From: CAVQBP01 sp963710745 | GTDB taxonomy: Bacteria > Bacteroidota > Ignavibacteria > Ignavibacteriales > Ignavibacteriaceae | Assembly (NCBI GenBank): GCA_963710745.1 | Contig: CAVQBP010000007.1 | Location: 141,751 to 205,750 of the forward strand | Length of the DNA stretch: 64,000 bases | Reading direction: 5' to 3' | Shown: piece by piece, positions 44,325 through 53,059 of the stretch | Position numbering within the stretch: the stretch's first letter is position 1 | Layout: each line of letters starts with the position of its first letter | Made by a program: the position numbers and the translations under genes | The notes under the pieces: generated by a model | Databases searched by the model: none | Seen by the model: only the letters and a program-made list of their open reading frames with translations | Told to the model about the DNA's origin: nothing

Positions 44325-44981
44325 ATGAACAATATATCAAAAGAAGACTATTTAAGCTCTATTTACAAGTATAGAGATAAAAAAGGTGAAATTAAAGCAA
44401 CTCTTATTGCCGAAAAATTGCAGGTTTCGAATGCTGCAGTTTCCGATATGCTTAAAAAACTTTCAAATGACGGGCATATTAAATATGAACCATATAAGGG
44501 AATAAAGCTTACAGATCGAGGGGAGGAATATGCAAAAAAAATGGTCAGACGCCACAGAATCTGGGAAGTTTTTTTGCATCAGGTAGTTGGGCTGAAATGG
44601 GATGAAGTGCATGATGAAGCACATAAGCTGGAACATTCAACTTCAGATAAGCTGTTAAATAAAATGGAAGAAATGCTTGATTTCCCTGAATTTGATCCTC
44701 ATGGTGATCCTATCCCCTCAAAAGACGGATTGCTTCCTGAACAAAAAAAGATGGTGCCATTGTCAATTTTAAAAGAAGGTCAAACGGGAAAAGTTATGCG
44801 GGTAAATGATTTCGACAATAGTTTTCTTCAATATATATCCAAGATAGGTATTAAGCTTAATAAAGATATTACGGTAAAAGATGTGCTCAATTTTGACAGG
44901 TCTATGTTAGTCTCGGTTGAAAAAAAAGAAATCAACATTAGTAATACTATCGCTGCAAATATTTTTGTAGAAGAGAAATAG
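44325..44981 (+). CDS. mntR: DtxR/MntR-family metal-dependent regulator
   Basis: 218 aa. An N-terminal winged helix (AEKLQVSNAAVSDMLKKLSN recognition region, then the wing YKGIKLTDRG), a helical dimerisation/metal domain with RRHRIWEVFLHQVVGLKWDE and EAHKLEHSTSDKL (His and Glu ligands), and a C-terminal SH3-like FeoA-type domain (about 140-215). The family represses metal importers when Mn(II) or Fe(II) is replete. It heads an operon with mntH (3-bp gap), so MntR is preferred. No clear ribosome site is seen before the ATG. Confidence 0.9.
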   Translation: MNNISKEDYLSSIYKYRDKKGEIKATLIAEKLQVSNAAVSDMLKKLSNDGHIKYEPYKGIKLTDRGEEYAKKMVRRHRIWEVFLHQVVGLKWDEVHDEAHKLEHSTSDKLLNKMEEMLDFPEFDPHGDPIPSKDGLLPEQKKMVPLSILKEGQTGKVMRVNDFDNSFLQYISKIGIKLNKDITVKDVLNFDRSMLVSVEKKEINISNTIAANIFVEEK

Positions 44982-44984
44982 CTT

Positions 44985-46289
44985 ATGAAAAATTTATTAG
45001 ACTCTTCAGCAATAATAAATGATGAGCGTACAAGAATTCTTGCCGAAGAAGCTCTTTCGGGAAATTCTAAAAAAGGAATTATCAGGCGGCTGATTCCCTT
45101 TCTTGGACCAGCGTTTATTGCAAGCATTGCTTATGTAGACCCGGGGAATTTTGCTACAAATATACAGGGCGGAGCTGAATTTGGCTACACACTGCTTTGG
45201 GTAATTTTAGCCAGTAATCTTATGGCAATGCTGATCCAGGCTTTATCTGCAAAACTTGGAATTGCTACAGGCAGTAATTTAGCAGAACACTGCAGGAATA
45301 ATTTCAGTAAACCGGTAGTTTATTCTATGTGGGTTCTTATGGAATTTGTGGCAATGGCAACTGATCTCGCAGAATTTTTAGGAGCGGCTATCGGTTTTCA
45401 GCTGCTCTTTGGTTTCCCTTTAATCGTCGGCGGAATATTAACTGCAATATGTACTTTTTTAATTCTTGGTTTGGAACGTTACGGTTTCAGACCGCTTGAA
45501 ATTGCTATTACAGTTTTGGCAACCGTTATTGCTTTATGCTACATTTTAGAAACAATTCTTGACAAACCCGATGTCAAAACACTTCTATACCATACATTTG
45601 TACCTCAGTTTTCCGGTACTGAAAGTATCCTTCTGGCAACCGGAATACTTGGAGCTACAGTAATGCCTCATGCAATTTTTCTCCATTCGGCTTTAACCCA
45701 GCAGCGGATTATTGTAAAACATCCGGATAAATTAAAAAAGCTCTTCCGGTTTGAAATTTATGACGTATTGATTGCAATGGGTATAGCCAGCTTTGTAAAT
45801 ATGGCAATGCTTATAATGTCTGCTTCTACTTTTCATCAGCATGGATATACAAATGTCGCTACCATTGAAGATGCACATTTAACTTTGAAACCGCTGCTGG
45901 GGCAGGCGGCAAGCTGGATTTTCGCTATTTCACTTCTAGCTTCCGGATTGTCTTCTTCCACGGTTGGTACAAGCGCGGGACAGGTTATTATGCAGGGCTT
46001 TCTGCACAGACATATACCTGTTTGGTTAAGGAGGTTGATTACCCTTATCCCATCAATGATTGTCATTGCTGTCGGGCTCGATCCTACACGTACTCTTGTA
46101 ATCAGCCAGGTAATTTTAAGCTTTGGACTTCCTTTTGCTATTATTCCATTAATAATTTTTACAAAAAATAAAAAATATATGGGGGTTCTTGTAAATAAAA
46201 AAATTACTAACTTTATCATCTCGATTATTGCTGCTTTAATAATAGCTTTGAATATTTACCTGGTTTATCAAATATTATTTGTGGGTTAG
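44985..46289 (+). CDS. mntH: NRAMP-family manganese/iron transporter
   Basis: 434 aa with 11 or so TM helices. Diagnostic motifs: YVDPGNFATNIQGGA in TM1 (D-P-G-N metal-binding unwound helix) and GATVMPHAIFLHSAL in TM6 (M-P-H), the core of the NRAMP metal site. It imports Mn(II) or Fe(II) by proton symport. Its position 3 bp after mntR and 3 bp before the Usp gene indicates an operon. The cytoplasmic N-terminus is somewhat longer than in E. coli MntH. Confidence 0.95.
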   Translation: MKNLLDSSAIINDERTRILAEEALSGNSKKGIIRRLIPFLGPAFIASIAYVDPGNFATNIQGGAEFGYTLLWVILASNLMAMLIQALSAKLGIATGSNLAEHCRNNFSKPVVYSMWVLMEFVAMATDLAEFLGAAIGFQLLFGFPLIVGGILTAICTFLILGLERYGFRPLEIAITVLATVIALCYILETILDKPDVKTLLYHTFVPQFSGTESILLATGILGATVMPHAIFLHSALTQQRIIVKHPDKLKKLFRFEIYDVLIAMGIASFVNMAMLIMSASTFHQHGYTNVATIEDAHLTLKPLLGQAASWIFAISLLASGLSSSTVGTSAGQVIMQGFLHRHIPVWLRRLITLIPSMIVIAVGLDPTRTLVISQVILSFGLPFAIIPLIIFTKNKKYMGVLVNKKITNFIISIIAALIIALNIYLVYQILFVG

Positions 46290-46292
46290 TTA

Positions 46293-47186
46293 ATGATTAA
46301 GCATTTGTTAGTACCGCTTGATGGTTCACCGCTTGCAGAATCAGTTTTACCTGTTACTGCAATCCTGGCTAAAAAAACAGAAACTGATGTGACATTAATA
46401 CATATTGTTGAAGAAGACCCGCCTGAAAAAATCCATGGACAGCAGCATTTAACATCGCCGGAACAGGCAAAAGCTTATCTGAAATCAATTTCTGAACTTA
46501 AAATTTTTAAAGGTGTTAAAGTAGAAATACATGTACATGAAGAGAGAGTTCAGAATATTCCGTTAAGCATTGCAGAACATACAAATGAACTGCACCAGGA
46601 TTTAATTGTTATGTGTACTCATGGAAGCGGCGGACTGCACGAATTTTTATTTGGCTCAATAGCACAAAAAGTTATTTCTATTGGAAAAAAACCCTTGCTA
46701 TTAATAAACCCGGATAATACCCATGATAATTGTAAATTTAATAATTTTTTAATCCCCCTTGATGGTAATCCCGAACATGAGGGAGCGGTTCATTTTGCTT
46801 CCTGGCTTGCCAAAATTTGCGGGGCTGCCATTCATTTATTGATGGCCATACCTTATTTCGGAAATATGTCCGGGAAGGTTACAGCTTCGAACCGGTTCCT
46901 TCCGGGTACAACTTCAAAAATGATGGATATGATTATACCGGATGCACTTGAATATCTTGAAAAGATTCAGAAAGATTTAACGGCAGAAGGATTAAAGGTT
47001 ACTTCCAGTGCAACCAGGGATAATCCGGATAAAGCTATTATAGATATGGCAAAAGATATTAATGCTGATTTGATTATCCAGGCAACTCATGGAACCATGG
47101 GTGTTGAAGCTTTTTGGGAAGGAAGTATAACTCCCAGGGTAAGTAAAATCAGTAAAATTCCTATCTTGCTAGTTCCTGTTATTTAA
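46293..47186 (+). CDS. tandem universal stress protein
   Basis: 297 aa, two Usp domains (about 1-140 and 148-297). Each has the ATP-binding pattern G-x2-G-x9-G(S/T): THGSGGLHEFLFGSIAQKV and THGTMGVEAFWEGSITPRV. The N-terminal opening is LLVPLDGSPLAE, and the second domain opens FLIPLDGNPEHE. It lies between an NRAMP importer (3-bp gap) and an MbfA-like exporter (24-bp gap), so it probably takes part in metal or oxidative stress, perhaps sensing ATP. Usp proteins next to NRAMP genes are known in other bacteria. Confidence 0.88.
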   Translation: MIKHLLVPLDGSPLAESVLPVTAILAKKTETDVTLIHIVEEDPPEKIHGQQHLTSPEQAKAYLKSISELKIFKGVKVEIHVHEERVQNIPLSIAEHTNELHQDLIVMCTHGSGGLHEFLFGSIAQKVISIGKKPLLLINPDNTHDNCKFNNFLIPLDGNPEHEGAVHFASWLAKICGAAIHLLMAIPYFGNMSGKVTASNRFLPGTTSKMMDMIIPDALEYLEKIQKDLTAEGLKVTSSATRDNPDKAIIDMAKDINADLIIQATHGTMGVEAFWEGSITPRVSKISKIPILLVPVI

Positions 47187-47210
47187 TTAAACATTAAAAA
47201 TTAAAGATAT

Positions 47211-48332
47211 ATGCTTAAAGAAGAATTCGATAATAAAACTATATCAACCTGGAAATTTCATCTGCAGGATGAAGTAGATGCTGCGTTCCTTTATAGAACT
47301 TTAGCTGTTCTTGTTAAAAATAATAAACAGCGTGACATTTATTTAAATCTTGCCGGAATTGAAGATAAACATACAGAAGTGTGGGAAAAATTGCTGGCTG
47401 ATTATAATATAACATTTGGAAAAAGAACACCTTCTATGAAAGCAAATATTCTTGCCTGGTATTCAAAAAAATTTGGTACTAGTCTTCTTTCTAAATTTAT
47501 GCTGAAAGAGGAGGCAACTGAAGTTAAATCATACCTTGGACTTTACAGAGAGAGTAATTTTAAACAGACAAAAGATATTGCTTTAAGACTTGCAAAAGAC
47601 TCTGCACAGCATGCCAATAAGCTTATGGAATCCGGTAATTCTACTGAAGAACCATGGCATCAGTCTGATTCCGGTGGTATGTTAAGAAGTGTTGTTTATG
47701 GATTTAATGACGGATTGACCGCTAATTTTGGTTTAATAGCCGGGGTAATCGGGGCAAGTGTGGCTCCTCATTTTATTTTAATTTCCGGAATAGCCGGAAT
47801 GATTGCCGATTCGCTTTCTATGGGATCTTCCGGTTATTTGGCTGCTGTTAGTGAAAAAGAAGTGTATGAACATGAAAGACAAATGGAGGCTGATGAAATT
47901 CGTTTAATGCCTGAACTTGAAACAGAAGAGCTTGCTTTGATCTATGAATCAAAAGGAATGGACAAAGAGGAAGCCAGAAGATTAGCTGTTGATGCCATGA
48001 AAAATCCTGAACAGGCTCTGGAAGATAAAGTAAGAGAAGAATTGGGAATTATGGAAAGTTCTCAGAGTCCCTTTAAAGAAGGATGGGTTACAGGAACTGC
48101 GACAGCAATAGGAGCTTTTATCCCGGTATTTCCTTTCCTGTTCTTATCGGGTACGTCCGCAATCCTGACTTCATTTATTATTTCAATGCTGTCACATTTT
48201 GGCGTCGGCGCTGCAAGGAGCTTTTTTACCGGACGTGGAATCTTCCGCAGCGGGTTTGATATGTTTGTGGTCGGATTTGGTGTTGCGGCAATCGGGTATT
48301 TTATTGGCGATATGATTGTAAAATTATTATAG
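47211..48332 (+). CDS. ferritin-like/VIT1 membrane protein (MbfA-like iron or manganese exporter)
   Basis: 373 aa. An N-terminal erythrin/ferritin-like helical domain (about 10-150) has carboxylate/His-containing repeats such as LQDEVDAAFLYRTLA, GIEDKHTEVW and KEEATEVKSYL. It is joined to a CCC1/VIT1 membrane domain (about 155-373) with GFNDGLTANFGLIAGV, SLSMGSSGYLAAVSEKE and five or so TM helices. MbfA of alphaproteobacteria has this build and exports iron. Sharing an operon with mntR and an importer is notable: import and export would be made together. Substrate (Fe or Mn) not decided. Confidence 0.85.
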   Translation: MLKEEFDNKTISTWKFHLQDEVDAAFLYRTLAVLVKNNKQRDIYLNLAGIEDKHTEVWEKLLADYNITFGKRTPSMKANILAWYSKKFGTSLLSKFMLKEEATEVKSYLGLYRESNFKQTKDIALRLAKDSAQHANKLMESGNSTEEPWHQSDSGGMLRSVVYGFNDGLTANFGLIAGVIGASVAPHFILISGIAGMIADSLSMGSSGYLAAVSEKEVYEHERQMEADEIRLMPELETEELALIYESKGMDKEEARRLAVDAMKNPEQALEDKVREELGIMESSQSPFKEGWVTGTATAIGAFIPVFPFLFLSGTSAILTSFIISMLSHFGVGAARSFFTGRGIFRSGFDMFVVGFGVAAIGYFIGDMIVKLL

Positions 48333-48406
48333 CCGGACAATCTGTAAAAATTTAAACACTCCTTATTTTCAATTTGAGTTCCAACTTATTTTCTATTATT
48401 ATTTAA

Positions 48407-49765
48407 ATGATGTATAATATAAATGAAAAACGTATAAGACTTCTTCAGAAAGGAGACGACAAAAAGGGTCCCGTAGTTTACTGGATGAGCAGGGATCAAA
48501 GGATGCATGACAACTGGGCATTACTTTATGCGCAAAATCTTGCATTAGAAAGTAATCGGCCGTTGTTTGTTATATTCTGCCTTTCGTCCGCTTTCTTAAA
48601 TGCAGCATTAAGACAATATGGCTTTATGCTGAAAGGATTGGAAATTACCGAAAAGGAATTGGCAGATTACAATATTCCTTTCTTCATATTAAATGGAGAA
48701 CCGGGAACAGAAATACCTGAATTTTTAAAAACTGAGAAAGCAGGTAAACTGGTTGCAGATTTCGATCCTTTAAAAATCAAAAGAATATGGAAAAAAGATG
48801 TTGCCCGAAAAATCAACATCCCTTTTTATGAAGTTGATGCACATAATATTGTCCCTTCTCTTTACGTATCCGGGAAAGAAGAATACGGGGCTTACACTAT
48901 AAGACCTAAAATTTATAAACTACTTCCGGAGTTTTTAGTTGACTATCCTGAAACTAAAAAAATGAAAAAATATGAAAGTAAAAATAACGGGACAATAAAC
49001 TGGCGTAAAGTTGAAGAATCCTTAATTATAGATCGCAATATTAAAGAGGTTAGCTGGATTAAACCCGGATTTAAAAAAGCAGCCGGACAACTTAATTATT
49101 TCCTTGAAAATAAACTTGATAATTATGCTGAATCCAGGAATGATCCTGGAAAAGACGGGCAGTCTAACCTTTCACCGTACCTGCACTTCGGACAAATTTC
49201 CGCACAGCGGATTGCGCTGGAAGTAAAAAGAACAAACGGAAACATGGAATCTGAGAAAAGCTTCCTGGAAGAATTAATTGTCAGGAGAGAATTGAGTGAT
49301 AACTTCTGCTATTTCAATAAGAATTATGATTCATTTAACGGTTTTAGGGATTGGGCAAAGGAATCTTTAACAAAACATAAAAAAGATAAAAGAGAATATA
49401 TTTATACATTAGAGCAATTTGAGAAGGCTGAAACGCATGAAGATCTCTGGAACGCGGCACAAATGGAAATGGTTCAAACCGGAAAAATGCATGGATATAT
49501 GAGAATGTACTGGGCAAAAAAGATTTTAGAATGGTCTGATTCGCCGGAGAAGGCGATGAAAATAGCGGTCTATCTTAATGATAAATATGAGCTCGATGGG
49601 CGGGATCCGAATGGTTACGCCGGATGTGCCTGGTCGATCGGCGGGATCCATGACCGGGCCTGGAGAGAAAGGGAGGTTTTCGGTAAAATCAGGTATATGA
49701 ATAGAAACGGAGCACAAAGAAAATTTAATATTAGTGAATATATCAGAAAATTTTCAAAAAGTTAA
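48407..49765 (+). CDS. class II CPD photolyase
   Basis: 452 aa. The N-terminal Rossmann-like domain opens VVYWMSRDQRMHDNWALLYA, the class II start with the antenna-binding fold. The C-terminal FAD domain contains SNLSPYLHFGQISAQ, RRELSDNFCYFNKNYDS, AAQMEMVQTGKMHGYMRMYW (N- and M-containing class II signature) and LDGRDPNGYAGCAWSIGG. It uses blue light and FADH- to split cyclobutane pyrimidine dimers. The length is normal. It stands alone 75 bp after the exporter gene. Confidence 0.93.
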   Translation: MMYNINEKRIRLLQKGDDKKGPVVYWMSRDQRMHDNWALLYAQNLALESNRPLFVIFCLSSAFLNAALRQYGFMLKGLEITEKELADYNIPFFILNGEPGTEIPEFLKTEKAGKLVADFDPLKIKRIWKKDVARKINIPFYEVDAHNIVPSLYVSGKEEYGAYTIRPKIYKLLPEFLVDYPETKKMKKYESKNNGTINWRKVEESLIIDRNIKEVSWIKPGFKKAAGQLNYFLENKLDNYAESRNDPGKDGQSNLSPYLHFGQISAQRIALEVKRTNGNMESEKSFLEELIVRRELSDNFCYFNKNYDSFNGFRDWAKESLTKHKKDKREYIYTLEQFEKAETHEDLWNAAQMEMVQTGKMHGYMRMYWAKKILEWSDSPEKAMKIAVYLNDKYELDGRDPNGYAGCAWSIGGIHDRAWREREVFGKIRYMNRNGAQRKFNISEYIRKFSKS

Positions 49766-49925
49766 AAAAACCGACTTTTCCAATCAAAATATTCCCCTTT
49801 TAAAATTCGTTTATTAAACAAATAGGTTTTTTATTCGAAAATATAATTGAAATAGTATATGCTGTTGAATTATTTATATCAATTTAAAATCGGGAGACTA
49901 CAATTATCTAATTGCAGTGTTAAAA

Positions 49926-51878
49926 ATGTTCAGAAAGATAAACGAGAAAATTGGATTTTTTAAACTAAAATACAGGATAATTTATCCACTGGTTATTTTT
50001 ATAAGCTTATTATCTGCCGGTTTTTATTATTTCTTTACCGGCCATTTAGAAACCCTGGCTGCAGTTTCTTTAAAAGAAAAAGCTGAATTTGTCTCCCAAA
50101 TCTTCATTGATAAATTAGGCGAAAAGACTTTTGACTGGAAGCACAAAGAATTTGATAAGGAAGTTGTTAAAAAGTATGAAGTAGTATATTTTATTCTGAT
50201 TAACAATAACGGACTGGTTGATAAAGCCTATAACCTCAAAACCGCGGAAAAAAATCATTACATTTTAACCTCACAAGAAGAATGGATCAATAATAAAAAA
50301 ATATACCGCGCAGAAGTTCCTGTTGATATAAAAAATTCTGATATAGTCAAAGCTTATATTGGTCTGTCAGCCTCTGATTTCAATAAATACATGCTTGAGG
50401 CCAGAAAAGAAACCTTTTTTACTAGTCTGATGATTTTTATCTTTTCTTCTTTTATTGTATATATTATTAGCAGCTTAACAACCCTGCCGGTAAAGAAGAT
50501 TACTGCCGGTTCTGATCAGTTTATAAGGGGAGATTTAAAGCATAAGATTAGTTATGTTAAAAACAGCCAGCTTGGTTTGATCGCTAAGTCTCTTAACTAT
50601 TTATCGTTCAACTGGGAAAATGCCAACAAAAAGATCGAAAGTCTTGACAGGCAGCTTAAGGTGATATTCAGAGATAAAATAGGTGAACTGAATCTGGAGA
50701 TAAATCAAAGAAGATTGGCAGAACATTCTTTAAAGCAGAGTGAAAAACAATTCAGATTATTGTTCGAAAGAGCTCCTATCGGAATGGTCATCAGCTCACC
50801 TGACGGCAGGATATTAAAAGTAAATCATGCTTTCTGCCAGAGCCTTGGCTACGATGAAGAAGAATTAAAAAATAAAAAAGCTTCCGAACTTACTTACCTG
50901 GATGACCAGCCAAACTATATAAAACTATATAAGCAGCTTTTGGAAGAAAATCTTTCGCACATTTATTTTGAAAACAGGTTTATAAGAAAAGATAAAGATA
51001 TCATTTATACTATCGTTGAATCTGTTCTTGTAAGAGGAGAAGATGAAAAGCCTCACCATTTCATCTCACAGGTTATAGATATAACCGAACGAAAGAAAGT
51101 TGAGAGGGAGCTTGTTAAAGCAAAAGAAAAAGCCGAAGAATCTGATTTTTTAAAGACTGCATTCCTTGCACAGATGTCGCATGAAATAAGAACTCCGTTA
51201 AATGTTATCCTCGCTGCTACTCCTATTTTGGCCGATGAACTGCCGGAAGGCAACGAAGAAAATGATATGCTTTTAGACTCAATTACGAACGCTGGTAAAA
51301 GGCTGCAAAGGACTATCGACATGATATTGAACATGTCCTCTGTTCAAAGCGGTAATTACGAGCCCGATATTGAAGAGGTATATCTTGGTAATGAGATGAA
51401 AAAGCTTGTTGAAGAATTTAACCAGTTAATCAACAGTAAAAAACTGGAGCTTAATTTTTCTAATAAAGTTAGTGATTCAACTATACTTGCCGATAAATAT
51501 ACGGTTAACCAGATCTTCCAGAACTTAATTGGAAACGCTGTTAAATATACGCCCGAAGGGTATGTCGATATTACTTTGTTTGATAAAGATGAATACAATT
51601 TATGTGTTGAAATTAGGGACAGCGGGATTGGAATGTCCCGCGAATATATGGAAAAGCTGTTCACTCCCTTCTCCCAGGAAGATTCAGGGCATAAAAGAAA
51701 ATTTGAAGGAAACGGGCTGGGACTAGCTTTAGTTAAAAAATATGTAGAGCTTAATAATGCCGATATTTCGGTAGATAGTGTTAAAGATCAGGGTTCGGTT
51801 TTTACTGTTACCTTCAAAAATTCATTATGGTATAAATTAAATTCAGAAAATAATTTATTCACTAAAGCCGCACTTTAA
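49926..51878 (+). CDS. membrane-bound PAS-domain sensor histidine kinase
   Basis: 650 aa from the ATG at 49926 (a GTG at 49917 would add three). Two TM helices (about 18-37 and 165-187) flank a periplasmic sensor domain of about 125 residues. A HAMP-like linker, a coiled coil, a PAS domain (about 275-390, VISSPDGRILKVNHAFCQSL), the H-box QMSHEIRTPLNVI (H about 419) and an ATPase domain with IFQNLIGNAVKYT, DSGIGM, FTPFSQED and GNGLGLAL follow. No receiver. No cognate regulator is next to it. The signal is unknown. Confidence 0.9.
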   Translation: MFRKINEKIGFFKLKYRIIYPLVIFISLLSAGFYYFFTGHLETLAAVSLKEKAEFVSQIFIDKLGEKTFDWKHKEFDKEVVKKYEVVYFILINNNGLVDKAYNLKTAEKNHYILTSQEEWINNKKIYRAEVPVDIKNSDIVKAYIGLSASDFNKYMLEARKETFFTSLMIFIFSSFIVYIISSLTTLPVKKITAGSDQFIRGDLKHKISYVKNSQLGLIAKSLNYLSFNWENANKKIESLDRQLKVIFRDKIGELNLEINQRRLAEHSLKQSEKQFRLLFERAPIGMVISSPDGRILKVNHAFCQSLGYDEEELKNKKASELTYLDDQPNYIKLYKQLLEENLSHIYFENRFIRKDKDIIYTIVESVLVRGEDEKPHHFISQVIDITERKKVERELVKAKEKAEESDFLKTAFLAQMSHEIRTPLNVILAATPILADELPEGNEENDMLLDSITNAGKRLQRTIDMILNMSSVQSGNYEPDIEEVYLGNEMKKLVEEFNQLINSKKLELNFSNKVSDSTILADKYTVNQIFQNLIGNAVKYTPEGYVDITLFDKDEYNLCVEIRDSGIGMSREYMEKLFTPFSQEDSGHKRKFEGNGLGLALVKKYVELNNADISVDSVKDQGSVFTVTFKNSLWYKLNSENNLFTKAAL

Positions 51879-51943
51879 TCCCTGTTACAAGATTTTTTCC
51901 TGCAAATCATTATATTTAAGAATATAAATTAAACAATAGACTT

Positions 51944-52020
51944 TTTCGCAGATCAGGACTCCCGTCCTGAAATCATTTATCTTTAATTAAAGCTAAGATT
52001 TGGAAATCTGAGCTGCGAAA
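51944..52020 (+). ncRNA. 77-nt cloverleaf-like inverted-repeat structure (hypothetical)
   Basis: In the gap between the PAS kinase and trhO. Outer stem TTTCGCAG (51944-51951) with CTGCGAAA (52013-52020), 8 bp. Inside are TCAGGAC/GTCCTGA (51953-51959, 51964-51970; loop TCCC), CTTTAATTAAAG (51981-51992) and AGATTT/AAATCT (51996-52001, 52004-52009). The four stems nest without conflict into a multi-branch fold the length of a tRNA. It lacks tRNA hallmarks (no T-loop GTTCRA, no acceptor pairing consensus), so it is not a tRNA. A structured leader of trhO or a small RNA are possible readings. Confidence 0.35.
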
Positions 52021-52086
52021 TTTAATCTAATGCATAATTTGGTATAAAAATTTATTTGTATAAACCAAAATATAAAGAGCCGGGCG

Positions 52087-52974
52087 ATGAACGATTACAG
52101 GGTTTTATTATTCTATAAATATGTAAAAGTAGAAGATCCGGAGAAATTTAAAGAAGAACATCTGGAATGGTGTTTAAGCAACAAGATTAAAGGAAGAATT
52201 TTTATCGCTTCCGAAGGAATAAACGGGACAGTATCCGGTTTAATCGGGGATGTTGAGAAATATAAAAACATTTTAAGAAGCTATAAGATATTTGAAAATA
52301 TTATATTTAAAGAAGATGATGCTGATATAATGGCTTTTAATAAAATGCATGTAAGGGTTAAAGAGGAAATTGTAAACTCAAATTTGAAAAATACATCATT
52401 AGCTAACGGCGGTAAAAAATTATCCCCCGGACAATTATTGGAATTTTACGAGTCAGGAAAAGAATTTATTATTGTTGATGCCAGGAACTGGTATGAAAGC
52501 AAAATCGGTAAATTCAAAAATGCTCTAACCCCCCCGTTAAAGAATTTCAGGCAATGGCCCGAAGCAGTAGAATCACTTGAGGACTTCAAAGATAAAACAG
52601 TAGTCACTTATTGTACAGGCGGAATAAGATGTGAAAAGGCTTCGGCATATATGGTCGAACAGGGATTTAAAGACGTATATCAGCTTGATGGCGGAATAAT
52701 CAATTTTACTAAAAATTTCCCCGACACTTTTTGGGAAGGCGGTGTTTTCGTATTTGATGAAAGAAGAGTTGTTGAACCAAATACAAAAAATGAATTGAAA
52801 TATGTTTCCAATTGTCACTTCTGCGGGAAACCCACTTCGTATTACATTAATTGTCATAACCTTGATTGCGATAAAATTATCGTAAGCTGTCATAACTGCA
52901 AAGTTGAAAATGATTACTGCTGTTCGGAAGAATGCAGAAATGCACCAAATAAAAGAAACAGGTACTATGGATGA
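52087..52974 (+). CDS. trhO: rhodanese-type tRNA uridine-34 hydroxylase
   Basis: 295 aa. An N-terminal acylphosphatase-like domain (about 1-95; IASEGINGTVSGL) is followed by a rhodanese domain (about 120-220) with the active-site loop TYCTGGIRCEKAS (catalytic Cys), and a cysteine-rich tail (FCGKPTSYYINC, VSCHNCK, DYCCSEEC) likely binding zinc. TrhO/YceA uses O2 or prephenate-independent chemistry to form 5-hydroxyuridine at the tRNA wobble position. The family match is strong. It ends in a bidirectional hairpin before the convergent DUF2911 gene. Confidence 0.92.
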   Translation: MNDYRVLLFYKYVKVEDPEKFKEEHLEWCLSNKIKGRIFIASEGINGTVSGLIGDVEKYKNILRSYKIFENIIFKEDDADIMAFNKMHVRVKEEIVNSNLKNTSLANGGKKLSPGQLLEFYESGKEFIIVDARNWYESKIGKFKNALTPPLKNFRQWPEAVESLEDFKDKTVVTYCTGGIRCEKASAYMVEQGFKDVYQLDGGIINFTKNFPDTFWEGGVFVFDERRVVEPNTKNELKYVSNCHFCGKPTSYYINCHNLDCDKIIVSCHNCKVENDYCCSEECRNAPNKRNRYYG

Positions 52975-52994
52975 AACAAAGAAGAAGATAAAAG

Positions 52995-53050
52995 AAAAAA
53001 GATACAAGTATCTGTTAATACACTTTTTTCATTATACTTGTATCTTTTTT
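52995..53050. terminator. bidirectional 17-bp hairpin terminator
   Basis: AAAAAAGATACAAGTAT (52995-53011) and its exact inverse ATACTTGTATCTTTTTT (53034-53050), loop of 22 nt. The stem ends in A6 on the left and T6 on the right, so each strand presents a T-tract. Lies between the convergent trhO and DUF2911 genes. Confidence 0.8.
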
Positions 53051-53059
53051 CTTGTTAAT

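Noticed and set aside
51944..52020. tRNA gene reading of the cloverleaf-like structure
   Set aside because: No T-loop GTTCRA, no D-loop consensus, and the stem lengths do not match tRNA arms; kept only as a structured-RNA candidate.
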